A stretch of 64,000 bases of DNA, from the NCBI RefSeq assembly GCF_030816075.1, contig NZ_JAUSXO010000001.1:2294001-2358000 (forward strand), read 5' to 3'. The notes beneath the pieces were generated by a model. It was not told the DNA's origin. It saw only the letters and a list, made by a program, of their open reading frames with translations, and ran no database searches. This DNA comes from Arthrobacter agilis. GTDB taxonomy: Bacteria > Actinomycetota > Actinomycetes > Actinomycetales > Micrococcaceae. The translations under genes and the position numbers were made by a program. Of the stretch, positions 55,615-63,644 are shown piece by piece (position 1 is the stretch's first letter; the number at the start of each line of letters is the position of its first letter).

Positions 55615-56451
55615 CTATCCGCTGATGCGGACCGCTCCGCCCGAGACCGTCAGGCCGCCGTCCGGCGGGACGTCCACCGTGATGACGGAGGGCCGGCCCA
55701 CGTCGGCGCCCTGATGGACCGTCAGCCTGACCGGTGGTGCGATCCTGCCCAGCGCACGGAGGTACGCGCCGAGCGACGCGGCGGCCGACCCCGTGGCGGG
55801 ATCCTCGCGGACCCCGCCGGGCGGGAACGGGTTGCGGGCCTCGAAGACGTGGGGCGCCAGGCGGTGGACGACGGCGACCGTCGCGCCCCAGCCCTGGGCG
55901 GCCATGAGCTGCTTCAGCCCGTCGTAGTCGTAGTCCAGGCGCCTGAGGATCGCGGTGTCGCGGACGGCCACGATCGGGTGGACGTTGCCGGCGAAGGACA
56001 GCATCACGGGCAGGTCATCCGTCAGGTCCTCCTCCGCGAGGCGGAGGTGCCGCAGGAGCTCCGCCCGTACCGTGGGGTCGATCGCGGCGACCCAGGGCCC
56101 GACCGTCACGAGGGATGCGACGAGGCGGTCGTCCACCATCCCGGTCCGCAGGTCGAGCGGACCCACCGGCGATGACAGGACCAGCCGTCCCGGCCCCTCC
56201 CGCTCGGCGAGCGCGACGCCGGTGGCGATCGTGGCATGCCCGCAGAAGGGAATCTCCGCCTCGGGCGCGAAGTACCGGACGGTCGCGGCGCCGGGCACCC
56301 TGCGCGAGACGAACGCGCTCTCCGCGTAGCCGAGGTCGGCGGCGATGGCCTGCATCTGCGCCGGCGCCAGGTCGTCGGCGTCGAGCACCACGCCCGCGGG
56401 ATTGCCGCCGTCGGGCCGGTCCGTGAACGCCGCGTAGCGGAGGATCTCCAT
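55615..56451 (-). CDS. PhzF-family isomerase-like protein
   Basis: This 278-aa protein of the diaminopimelate-epimerase fold has the PhzF hallmarks: GNPAGVVLD near residue 17, catalytic Glu E44 in YAESAFV, EIPFCGHATIATG and DPATGSAAASLGAYL. PhzF itself isomerises a phenazine intermediate, but most homologues are of unknown role. An in-frame upstream reading of 102 codons overlaps other coding sequence. The ATG is supported by TACCAT 6 nt upstream. Confidence 0.9.
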   Translation of the reverse strand: MEILRYAAFTDRPDGGNPAGVVLDADDLAPAQMQAIAADLGYAESAFVSRRVPGAATVRYFAPEAEIPFCGHATIATGVALAEREGPGRLVLSSPVGPLDLRTGMVDDRLVASLVTVGPWVAAIDPTVRAELLRHLRLAEEDLTDDLPVMLSFAGNVHPIVAVRDTAILRRLDYDYDGLKQLMAAQGWGATVAVVHRLAPHVFEARNPFPPGGVREDPATGSAAASLGAYLRALGRIAPPVRLTVHQGADVGRPSVITVDVPPDGGLTVSGGAVRISG

Positions 56452-56457
56452 GACGCG

Positions 56458-56463
56458 ATGGTA
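56458..56463 (-). promoter_or_regulatory. -10 element of the PhzF gene (TACCAT, 6 nt before ATG)
   Basis: TACCAT on the minus strand ends 6 nt before the ATG at 56451 and lies 20 nt after the stop codon of the APC permease. Confidence 0.45.
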
Positions 56464-56483
56464 GCGCCCCGCGCGGACCCGGA

Positions 56484-57938
56484 TCAGCCGTCGATCTCCG
56501 TCAGGTCTCCCGCCCGGGTGTTGGTCCTCCGGTTGATCAGCCACGTGATGACCCACAGGACCACCCCGATCACCATGAGCCCGCCGGCGATCTGGTACTG
56601 GACGACGTCGCGCCCCACCCACGGACCGGCGAGGAACGCGCACAGCAGCGCGGCCACGATGGGCAGCGGGCCGGGCGAGGTGAAGAACACCTTCTGGTTG
56701 ACGTCCCGTTTGCGCCGCAGCACCACGCACGCCACATTGACCACCGTGAACACGCACAGCAGCAGGAAGGCCGTGGTGCCCGAGAGGTTGGCGACGATGT
56801 TGCTGTCAGGATCGCTGGTCACGTAGAGGATCAGGCCGAGCGCGAGGATCGTGGAGAAGGCGATACCGGCCCACGGGGTGCAGCGGACCGGGAGCACCTT
56901 CGCGAGCGGCCGGGGCAGGACGCCCTGCCGCGCCATGCCGTAGATCAGGCGGCTCGCCATGAGCATGTTGATCAGGGCCGTGTTGGCGACGGCGAAGACG
57001 GCGAGGAACGGGAAGATCTTGTCGATCGGGAAGTCGGGCGAGCCCTTGTGGACCACCTCGAGCAGCGCCGCACCCTCGGACTCCCGGATGCCCTCCAGCT
57101 CCGTGGGGCTCAGCACGGTGACCACCGAGATGGCGACGAGCATGTAGAAGATGACGGCGATCCCGAGGCCGGTGAGCATGGAGCGCGGGAAGATCCGCTC
57201 GGGGTTCTGGGTCTCCTCGACCATGTTGACGGAGTCCTCGAAGCCCACCATGGCGAAGAACGCGATCGAGGTCGCGGCGGTCACCGCGAGGAAGAGCCCC
57301 TTGTCCTGGTAGTCGGTGAACACGAAGATCTCGCCGATGTTGCCGTTGCCCTGCGCCATGGCGAGGAATCCGACGCCGATCACGATGCACAGGGCGGTCA
57401 CCTCGACGAGCGTCAGCACCACGTTGAACTTCACGCTCTCGCCGACCCCGCGGAGGTTGATCACGGCCAGCAGCAGCATGAACCCGAGCGCGACGGCGGT
57501 GATGACCCCCTGCCCGGGCATGGCCATCCACCCGTTGACGTCGAGGCCGCCGAAGAAGTTCTGGGCCAGGACGTTGGCCGAGGTCGCCGCGCTCGTGATG
57601 CCCGAGCACACCACCGCGAAGGCCACCAGGAAGGTGACGAAGTGGATGCCGAACGCCTTGTGCGTGTACAGGGCCGCCCCGGCCGCCTGCGGATACTGCG
57701 TCACGAGTTCGAGGTAGGAGAAGGCGGTCATCGTCGCGACGATGAAGGCCAGGAGGAACGGGAGCCAGACCAGCCCGCCGACCGTGCCGGCCATGGTCCC
57801 GGTGACCGCGTACACGCCTGCCCCGAGGATGTCGCCCACGATGAACAGGAGGAGCAGTTTCGGCCCGAGGACCCGTTTGAGCTCCGGTTCGCCGGTCGAG
57901 GTCTGCGCATCGGACGCATGCTCTGCAGAAGTGCTCAT
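56484..57938 (-). CDS. APC-family amino acid permease
   Basis: The 484-aa protein has 12 membrane helices. The unwound helix 1 motif is GDILGAGVYAVTG and helix 6 contains FFAMVGFEDSVNMVEET, both typical of the APC family. The helix 10/11 loop and MASRLIYGMARQGVLP fit basic or neutral amino acid permeases like YfnA/CAT. A short charged N-terminus precedes it. GGGAGG lies 6 nt before the ATG. The exact substrate is unclear. PhzF follows on the same strand with its own -10. Confidence 0.92.
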   Translation of the reverse strand: MSTSAEHASDAQTSTGEPELKRVLGPKLLLLFIVGDILGAGVYAVTGTMAGTVGGLVWLPFLLAFIVATMTAFSYLELVTQYPQAAGAALYTHKAFGIHFVTFLVAFAVVCSGITSAATSANVLAQNFFGGLDVNGWMAMPGQGVITAVALGFMLLLAVINLRGVGESVKFNVVLTLVEVTALCIVIGVGFLAMAQGNGNIGEIFVFTDYQDKGLFLAVTAATSIAFFAMVGFEDSVNMVEETQNPERIFPRSMLTGLGIAVIFYMLVAISVVTVLSPTELEGIRESEGAALLEVVHKGSPDFPIDKIFPFLAVFAVANTALINMLMASRLIYGMARQGVLPRPLAKVLPVRCTPWAGIAFSTILALGLILYVTSDPDSNIVANLSGTTAFLLLCVFTVVNVACVVLRRKRDVNQKVFFTSPGPLPIVAALLCAFLAGPWVGRDVVQYQIAGGLMVIGVVLWVITWLINRRTNTRAGDLTEIDG

Positions 57939-57970
57939 GGTCGGCCTCCCCTGGGTTCTTCACCATACTG

Positions 57971-58028
57971 TTGACCTCTTCAGCCTGCTCCGCAAGGGGT
58001 TGACCTGGTCGGCCCGGTCCGCAAGGGG
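57971..58028 (+). repeat. Imperfect 29-nt tandem repeat
   Basis: Two adjoining 29-nt copies (57971-57999 and 58000-58028) match at 24 of 29 positions. Each starts TTGACCT and ends TCCGCAAGGGG. They lie between the divergent APC permease and VOC genes and may be a duplicated operator. Confidence 0.75.
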
Positions 58029-58148
58029 TGGACAGGGCTACGTCCGGCGCCGATGATTTCCCGGAGGACCCCGCGTCTAAGGGGTGCAAGGGCTCGAAAG
58101 GGCCACCGGACCGCCCAGCGGACCACCACCACGAACAGGAGAACGGCC

Positions 58149-58595
58149 ATGGCCACGAACGTCTTCATCAATCTGCCCGTCAGCGATCTGGCGCGGTCCA
58201 AGGAGTTCTACACCAGCTTCGGCTGGACGCTCGATCCGAACTTCTCCAACGACGACGCCGGCGCGGTGGCCATCAGCGACACCATCTTCCTGATGATCCT
58301 CACGCACCAGCACTGGGCGCAGTTCACGGACAAGCCGGTGGCGGACGCCCACAGCACGTCCGCCGTGATCAACGCGATCAGCGTCGATGCGCCGGAGGAG
58401 ATCGACACCCTCGTCGAGCAGGCCGTCGCCGCGGGCGCCACCGAGAACAAGTCCCAGGAACTCGGCTTCATGCGCTCGCGCTCCTTCTCCGACCCCGACG
58501 GCCACGCGTGGGAAGTGATGTGGATGGACCCCATCGCCCAGTCCGGCGACTGGCAGGCCGTCCAGGCCAAGTACGGCGACCAGCAGCCGGTCTGA
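58149..58595 (+). CDS. VOC-family protein (YyaH/PhnB-like)
   Basis: This 148-aa glyoxalase/dioxygenase-fold protein has FINLPVSDLARSKEFYTSFG at the start and SFSDPDGHAWEVMWMDP at the end, with KSQELGFMRSRS between. Such single-gene VOC proteins are common and their substrates unknown. AGGAGAA lies 6 nt before the ATG. An upstream in-frame start 32 codons earlier is rejected. It is followed by the MDMPI-fold gene on the same strand. Confidence 0.88.
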   Translation: MATNVFINLPVSDLARSKEFYTSFGWTLDPNFSNDDAGAVAISDTIFLMILTHQHWAQFTDKPVADAHSTSAVINAISVDAPEEIDTLVEQAVAAGATENKSQELGFMRSRSFSDPDGHAWEVMWMDPIAQSGDWQAVQAKYGDQQPV

Positions 58596-58646
58596 TCCTC
58601 GTCCGCAGCTGATCATCGGGCTCCGGCCCTCCCAGGAAGGACACGC

Positions 58647-59294
58647 ATGGCCACCACCACGACCGATGCCCTGTGGCAGGTGACCCATGCGGAGCGCGCC
58701 GCCCTCGCCCGGGACCTCGCCACCCTCACGCCCGAGCAGTGGCGGGGTCCCACCCTGTGCGGGGCGTGGGACGTGGAGCAGGTCACGGCGCACCTCACGG
58801 CCGCCGCGTCGGTGGGCCGGTGGCCGTGGATCAGGAGCATGCTCCTCGCGGGCTTCCGACCCGACGTGCACAACCGACGCCGCCTCGCGGAGCACCTCGG
58901 GGCATCACCCGCCGGCACGCTCGACCGCTTCCGCGCCATCGCCCGGCTGTCGGTCGCCCCGTCCTCGGACCTCCCCGCGTATCTGGGGGAGGTCGTGGTG
59001 CATGCGCAGGACATCCGGCAGCCGCTCGGCATCCCCACCCGCCCGGGTCTCGATGCGCTGCTGCCGGTCGCCGAGTTCTTCGTGGCGCGGAACTTCACCG
59101 TCCCGAGTCGCCGCAACGGAGCGCGGCTCCGACTCGTCGCGACCGATGCCCCCTTCACGGCGGGCGAGGGGCCGGAGGTACGGGGCACGCTCCTCGCCCT
59201 CGTCATGTGTCTCGCCGGCCGGGCCGCCTACCTCGACGGGCTCGAGGGACCGGGGACGCCCCTGCTGGCCGCGCGGATCCGACCCGCGGACTGA
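58647..59294 (+). CDS. Mycothiol-dependent maleylpyruvate isomerase-like (DinB/MDMPI fold) protein
   Basis: The 215-aa protein has the actinobacterial MDMPI_N signature TLCGAWDVEQVTAHL (metal ligand H49) and a second half-site EVVVHAQDIRQPLGIP (E115, H119). The three metal ligands of the DinB four-helix bundle are thus present. Known members are mycothiol-dependent isomerases or transferases. The reaction here is unknown. AGGAAGG lies 7 nt before the ATG. Confidence 0.88.
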   Translation: MATTTTDALWQVTHAERAALARDLATLTPEQWRGPTLCGAWDVEQVTAHLTAAASVGRWPWIRSMLLAGFRPDVHNRRRLAEHLGASPAGTLDRFRAIARLSVAPSSDLPAYLGEVVVHAQDIRQPLGIPTRPGLDALLPVAEFFVARNFTVPSRRNGARLRLVATDAPFTAGEGPEVRGTLLALVMCLAGRAAYLDGLEGPGTPLLAARIRPAD

Positions 59295-59504
59295 GCACAC
59301 GGCCCGGGCCTGCAGGTCGGGCGGCGCCGGACTCCTCGCCCCCCCTCCCGTCGTCCTCGTCGTCCCCCGCCCCGCTGACGTCCCTCCTGCCACCCGGGCC
59401 GTTCCCTGCCCGGCCTCCACGACGGCCCGCACGACAGCCTCCACGACAGCCCGGAGAACGACCCGGACGACGTCGGCACACCGGACCCGACACGCCCTTC
59501 CGCG

Positions 59505-59533
59505 TTGACACCGTTTGTGGCCCTCGTTACTCT
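59505..59533 (+). promoter_or_regulatory. Promoter of the GH42 operon
   Basis: TTGACA (59505-59510) is a perfect -35 and TACTCT (59528-59533) a -10 at 17-nt spacing. Transcription would start near 59540, inside operator 1, leaving a leader of about 119 nt. Confidence 0.65.
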
Positions 59534-59546
59534 GGGAGCGTTCACA
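59533..59546 (+). promoter_or_regulatory. LacI-type operator 1 of the GH42 operon
   Basis: TGGGAGCGTTCACA is a near-palindrome with a central CG typical of LacI/GalR operators. It overlaps the transcription start. Confidence 0.6.
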
Positions 59547-59578
59547 CAATCTCGATGGAGAGCTCAGCCGCCCGTTTC

Positions 59579-59592
59579 TGGGAACGTTCACA
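59579..59592 (+). promoter_or_regulatory. LacI-type operator 2 of the GH42 operon
   Basis: TGGGAACGTTCACA matches operator 1 in 13 of 14 positions and has the centre AACGTT. The centres of the two sites are 46 bp apart. Confidence 0.6.
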
Positions 59593-59658
59593 GAAGCTGC
59601 GCCGCGGTCCTTCTCCGGCATCGCCCCGAGAATCGGCACCGCAGCACGAGGAGCAGGC

Positions 59659-61725
59659 TTGGCACGCACAACCACCGTCGCAGGACTCTCCGGCACGGAC
59701 CGGCTCGTCTACGGGTGTGACTACAACCCCGAGCAATGGGACCCCTCCGTCTGGCACGAGGACGTCCGCCTCATGAAGGAAGCCGGTGTCAACCTCGTGG
59801 CCGTCAACATCTTCGGGTGGGCGGAGCTCGAGCCCGAGGAGGGGATCTTCAGGTTCGAGCACCTGGACGCCGTGATGGACCTGCTCGCCGAGAACGGTAT
59901 CGGCGTCAATCTCGGTACCGGCACCTCGTCGACCCCCGCCTGGCTCACCACCGCGCACCCCGAGCTGCTCCCCCGCACCGCCGACGGCACGGCCCGGTGG
60001 CCGGGAGGTCGCCAGGCGTTCTGCCCCAGCTCCCCCGTGTACCGCGACCACGCGCTCGCCCTGGTCGAGCAGGTGTCCGCCCGCTACGGCAGCCACCCCG
60101 CCCTCCGCCTGTGGCACGTCTCCAACGAGATCGGCTGCCACAACTCCCTGTGCTACTGCGACGTCTCCGCCGAGGCCTTCCGCGGCTGGCTCCGCGACCG
60201 CTACGGGACGCTCGACGCCCTCAATGCCGCATGGGGTACCGCCTTCTGGAGCCAGCGCTACTCCGCGTGGGACCAGGTGCTCCCCCCGAGGCTCACGCTC
60301 TCGGCCACGAACCCGACGCAGACGCTCGACTTCAACCGTTTCAGCTCCGACGAGCTGCTCGCGCACTACTCGGCGGAGGAGGCTGCCCTCCGCCGCAACA
60401 GCGACGCCCCGGTGACCACCAACTTCATGGTCGCCGCGCACATCCGCAACCAGGACTACTGGTCCTGGGCGCCGGAGATGGACGTCATCGCGAACGACCA
60501 CTACCTCGACCACCGCCTCGATACGCCGCACGCCGAGCTGGCGTTCGCCGCCGACACCACCCGCGGCCTCGCCCAGGGCCGGCCCTGGCTGCTCATGGAG
60601 CATTCCACGGGCGCCGTCAACTGGCAGCCGCGCAACATCGCCAAGGGCCCCGGCGAGATGCTCCGCAACTCCCTCACCCACCTCGCCCGGGGCGCGGACG
60701 GCCTGTGCTTCTTCCAGTGGCGTGCATCGCTGCAGGGCAGCGAGAAGTTCCACTCCGCGATGCTGCCCCATGCGGGCACCGACTCGCAGATCTGGCGCGA
60801 CGTCGTCGAACTCGGTTCCGCTCTCGGCAGGCTCCGGGAGATCGCGGGCACCACGGTGCACGCCGACGTCGCGCTCGTCTTCAGCTGGGAGGCCTGGTGG
60901 GCGCACGACCAGGAATCGCATCCGTCGGGCGACGTCCGCTACATCGAGCAGGTCCACGCCGCCTACAAGGCGCTGTGGGACGCCGGGCTCACGGTCGATG
61001 TCGTGGCGCCCGGTGCCGACCTGTCCGCCTACAAGCTCGCGGTGGTGCCGAACCTCTACCTGGTCCGTGCCGAGCACGCCGCCGTCATCAGCGATTTCGT
61101 GACGAACGGTGGATCCGTGTTCGTCACGTTCTTCAGCGGGATCGTCGACGAGAACGAGCGGGTGGTCCCCGGCGGCTACCCCGGCGCCTTCCGGGACCTG
61201 CTGGGCATCCGCTCGGAGGAGTTCTTCCCCCTCGACCCCGCGCACCCGCTTCCGCTGGACAACGGCTCCCTCGCATCGCTCTGGTCCGAGGCCCTGCGCC
61301 TCACCTCGGCCGAGGCCGTCCTGCACTACGCGGGCGGCCACCACGCCGGAACCCCCGCCGTGACCCGCAACCGCGTCGGGGCGGGCGAGGCGTGGTACTC
61401 CGCGACGGTCCTCGACGGCGGCGTCCTCACGGATCTGCTGCTGCGGGCCGCGGTCACCGCCGGCGTGCAGGTGCCCGAGGCGCAGTCCGGCCTCGAGACC
61501 GTCACCCGCCGCGGCAACGGACACGAGTACGTCTTCCTGATCAACCACTCCGCCGAGGACCGCAAGTACCGGGTCAGCGGCCTGGAACTGCTGACCTCCG
61601 AGGCCTCGGCCGACGTCGTCACCGTTCCCGCAGGCGCGGTCCGCGTTGTCCGCACCACCCCAGGAATCCCCGACACCGACGGCCCCGACCAGGGCCGAAA
61701 GGATGCAGGCAATGTCAGTCATTAG
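59659..61725 (+). CDS. GH42 beta-galactosidase
   Basis: This 688-aa glycoside hydrolase of family 42 cleaves beta-galactosides in the cytosol. It has the N-terminal YGCDYNPEQW, the acid/base E157 in WHVSNEIGCH, the nucleophile E314 in LLMEHSTGAVNWQ and the zinc cysteines C122, C160, C165 and C167 (AFCPSS, GCHNSLCYC). The trimerisation and beta-sandwich domains follow. The start is a TTG with GAGGAG 5 nt upstream. An in-frame ATG 48 codons earlier (59515) lies inside the promoter and is excluded. The sugar importer genes follow at once. No signal peptide is present. Confidence 0.95.
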   Translation: MARTTTVAGLSGTDRLVYGCDYNPEQWDPSVWHEDVRLMKEAGVNLVAVNIFGWAELEPEEGIFRFEHLDAVMDLLAENGIGVNLGTGTSSTPAWLTTAHPELLPRTADGTARWPGGRQAFCPSSPVYRDHALALVEQVSARYGSHPALRLWHVSNEIGCHNSLCYCDVSAEAFRGWLRDRYGTLDALNAAWGTAFWSQRYSAWDQVLPPRLTLSATNPTQTLDFNRFSSDELLAHYSAEEAALRRNSDAPVTTNFMVAAHIRNQDYWSWAPEMDVIANDHYLDHRLDTPHAELAFAADTTRGLAQGRPWLLMEHSTGAVNWQPRNIAKGPGEMLRNSLTHLARGADGLCFFQWRASLQGSEKFHSAMLPHAGTDSQIWRDVVELGSALGRLREIAGTTVHADVALVFSWEAWWAHDQESHPSGDVRYIEQVHAAYKALWDAGLTVDVVAPGADLSAYKLAVVPNLYLVRAEHAAVISDFVTNGGSVFVTFFSGIVDENERVVPGGYPGAFRDLLGIRSEEFFPLDPAHPLPLDNGSLASLWSEALRLTSAEAVLHYAGGHHAGTPAVTRNRVGAGEAWYSATVLDGGVLTDLLLRAAVTAGVQVPEAQSGLETVTRRGNGHEYVFLINHSAEDRKYRVSGLELLTSEASADVVTVPAGAVRVVRTTPGIPDTDGPDQGRKDAGNVSH

Positions 61726-62641
61726 CACCCCGGCGCAGGCCCCCAAGGGGGCCCCGCTCGCGAGGAGGAACCGGACGTCGGGAGCGCAGCGCCGCGCCGT
61801 CGCACTGTTCATCGCCCCGTTCGGGATCCTCTTCCTCGCCTTCTACGCCATCCCGATCGTCTACGCCGTCGTGCAGTCGCTGCTCACCGTGGAGCGCGAG
61901 GGCACCTTCGGCAAGCCCCGCCAGGTCTTCGGCGGTTTCGTCCAGTACGAGCAGGTCTTCCAGAACACGGCTTTCTGGGAATCCGTGGGGCGCGTGCTGC
62001 TCTTCGGCGTCGTCCAGGTGCCGATCATGCTGGGCCTCGCCCTCCTGTTCGCACTGCTGCTGGACTCGCCCCTGCTGAAGGGCAAGAAGTTCTTCCGGCT
62101 CGCGTTCTTCGCCCCCTACGCCGTCCCCGGTGTGATCGCCGCGATCATGTGGGGCTTCCTGTACTCGCCGTCGCTCTCCCCGTTCGGCGCCGTCACCTCG
62201 AACGTCGACTTCCTGGGCGGCAATCTCGTGCTCTGGGCGATCGCGAACATCGTCACCTGGGTGTACGTCGGCTACAACATGCTGATCATCTACTCGTCGC
62301 TGCTCGCGATCCCCACGGAGATCTACGAGGCGGCGCGGCTCGACGGCGCCAGCAACATCCAGATCGCCTGGCGCATCAAGATCCCCCTGGTGATCCCGGC
62401 CATCATCCTGACGGCGGTGTTCTCCATCATCGGCACGCTCCAGCTCCTGGCCGAACCGCAGACGCTGCGCAGCTTCAGCTCGGCGATCAACAGCACGTTC
62501 ACGCCGAACCTCGCGGTCTACACCACGGCGTCGGTCCCGAACTACAACCTCGCCGCGGCGTTCTCGGTGGTCCTCGCCCTCGCCACGTTCATCCTCTCCT
62601 TCGTCTTCCTGAAGTCCACCCAGCGGAAGGTAACCCAGTGA
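61712..62641 (+). CDS. Sugar ABC transporter permease (MalF type)
   Basis: The 309-aa permease has six membrane helices and the EAA loop EIYEAARLDGASNIQIAWRIKIPL of CUT1-family importers, specific for oligosaccharides. The ATG at 61712 has AAAGGA 8 nt upstream and overlaps the GH42 stop by 14 nt. An ATG 9 nt earlier has no usable SD. It should pair with the next permease and the binding protein to import beta-galactosides such as galacto-oligosaccharides. This is inferred from the neighbours. Confidence 0.92.
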   Translation: MSVISTPAQAPKGAPLARRNRTSGAQRRAVALFIAPFGILFLAFYAIPIVYAVVQSLLTVEREGTFGKPRQVFGGFVQYEQVFQNTAFWESVGRVLLFGVVQVPIMLGLALLFALLLDSPLLKGKKFFRLAFFAPYAVPGVIAAIMWGFLYSPSLSPFGAVTSNVDFLGGNLVLWAIANIVTWVYVGYNMLIIYSSLLAIPTEIYEAARLDGASNIQIAWRIKIPLVIPAIILTAVFSIIGTLQLLAEPQTLRSFSSAINSTFTPNLAVYTTASVPNYNLAAAFSVVLALATFILSFVFLKSTQRKVTQ

Positions 62642-63570
62642 CGGCAGCCCCAGCCACCGCGTCCAGGCGCCAGCGCGACGGGAGCTCGACGGCGGACAGC
62701 GCCGACCACCGTTCCCGCGGACCCCGCCAGAGCATCATGTCCCGCAGCGCGGCCATGCTCATCATGGGTGTCTTCACCCTGTACTTCCTCACCCCCATCT
62801 GGTGGCTGCTCACCACGTCCACGAAGACGGGCGGCGAGATCAGCTCCACCGCTCCCCTGTGGTTCACGGCGAACTCGGCCGGGACGTTCTTCACGAACCT
62901 CGGACGCCTGTTCGCCTACGGCGACGGCCTGTTCGGCCGGTGGCTGCTGAACTCCGCCCTGTACGCGGGGGTCGGTGCGCTGATCGGCACGGTCATCGCG
63001 GCGATGTGCGGGTACGCCCTCGCCAAGTACGAGTTCAGGGGACGCGAGGCGATCTTCAACATCGTGCTCAGCGGCGTCCTGGTGCCCGCCACCGCGCTGG
63101 CGCTCCCCCTGTTCCTGATCTTCAGCCGCGTCGAGCTCACCAACACCATGTGGGCCGTGTTCCTGCCGAGCCTCGTCAGCCCCTTCGGCGTGTACCTGGC
63201 CCGGATCTACGCGGCGGCCAGCGTGCCCGGCGAACTGCTCGAAGCCGCCCGCCTCGACGGCTCCGGCGAGATCCGCACGTTCTTCACGGTGTCCACGCGC
63301 CTCATGGCACCGGCCCTCGTGACGATCTTCCTCTTCCAGTTCGTCGCGATCTGGAACAACTTCTTCCTCCCCCTGATCATGCTCCGTGACCAGGCGCTCT
63401 TCCCCGTGACGCTTGGCCTGTACGCCTGGAACAGCCAGATCAGCCAGATCCCCGAGCTGCGCTCCCTCGTGATCGTCGGTGCGCTCGTGTCGATCCTGCC
63501 GCTGATCATCGCCTTCCTCGCCCTCCAGCGCTTCTGGAGCAGCGGCCTCGGCGCGGGCGGCGTGAAGTAG
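62638..63570 (+). CDS. Sugar ABC transporter permease (MalG type)
   Basis: The 310-aa permease has a 30-residue hydrophilic start, then six helices and the EAA loop ELLEAARLDGSGEIRTFFTVSTRLM. WNNFFLPLIML after the loop is typical of MalG/LacG proteins. The start is GTG inside the 4-nt GTGA overlap with the MalF-type gene, so the two are translationally coupled. Confidence 0.93.
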   Translation: MTAAPATASRRQRDGSSTADSADHRSRGPRQSIMSRSAAMLIMGVFTLYFLTPIWWLLTTSTKTGGEISSTAPLWFTANSAGTFFTNLGRLFAYGDGLFGRWLLNSALYAGVGALIGTVIAAMCGYALAKYEFRGREAIFNIVLSGVLVPATALALPLFLIFSRVELTNTMWAVFLPSLVSPFGVYLARIYAAASVPGELLEAARLDGSGEIRTFFTVSTRLMAPALVTIFLFQFVAIWNNFFLPLIMLRDQALFPVTLGLYAWNSQISQIPELRSLVIVGALVSILPLIIAFLALQRFWSSGLGAGGVK

Positions 63571-63594
63571 CAGCCCTTCCTGACCAGCACCTCG

Positions 63595-63620
63595 GGTGCA
63601 GGGGCGACCGCCCCCGCACC
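63595..63620 (+). other. Intercistronic hairpin before the binding-protein gene
   Basis: GGTGCAGGGGC and GCCCCCGCACC pair with one mismatch around GACC. It lies 25 nt after the permease stop and 25 nt before the binding-protein ATG. It has no U-tract and may stabilise or partly terminate the transcript. Confidence 0.55.
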
Positions 63621-63644
63621 GCACTACCACCGATAGGAAAGACA

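Larger units (their letters stand above)
59295..59658 (+). other. 364-nt regulatory region of the GH42 operon
   Basis: The first 200 nt are C-rich and contain a near-exact direct repeat of CCTCCACGACGGCCCG (59414-59429 and 59438-59453). Next comes a sigma-70-type promoter and two palindromic operator-like sites. No gene is recognised. Confidence 0.6.

Noticed and set aside
59401-59460. Operator repeat CCTCCACGACGGCCCG
   Set aside because: Two copies only, in low-complexity C-rich sequence. It is noted in the region entry but not claimed as a site.
59515-59658. N-terminal extension of the GH42 enzyme from the ATG at 59515
   Set aside because: This start lies between the -35 and -10 of the promoter, upstream of the expected transcript start. 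The TTG with GAGGAG gives the normal family length.
59542-61812. 756-aa open frame on the minus strand
   Set aside because: Antisense of the GH42 beta-galactosidase, whose catalytic motifs are complete.
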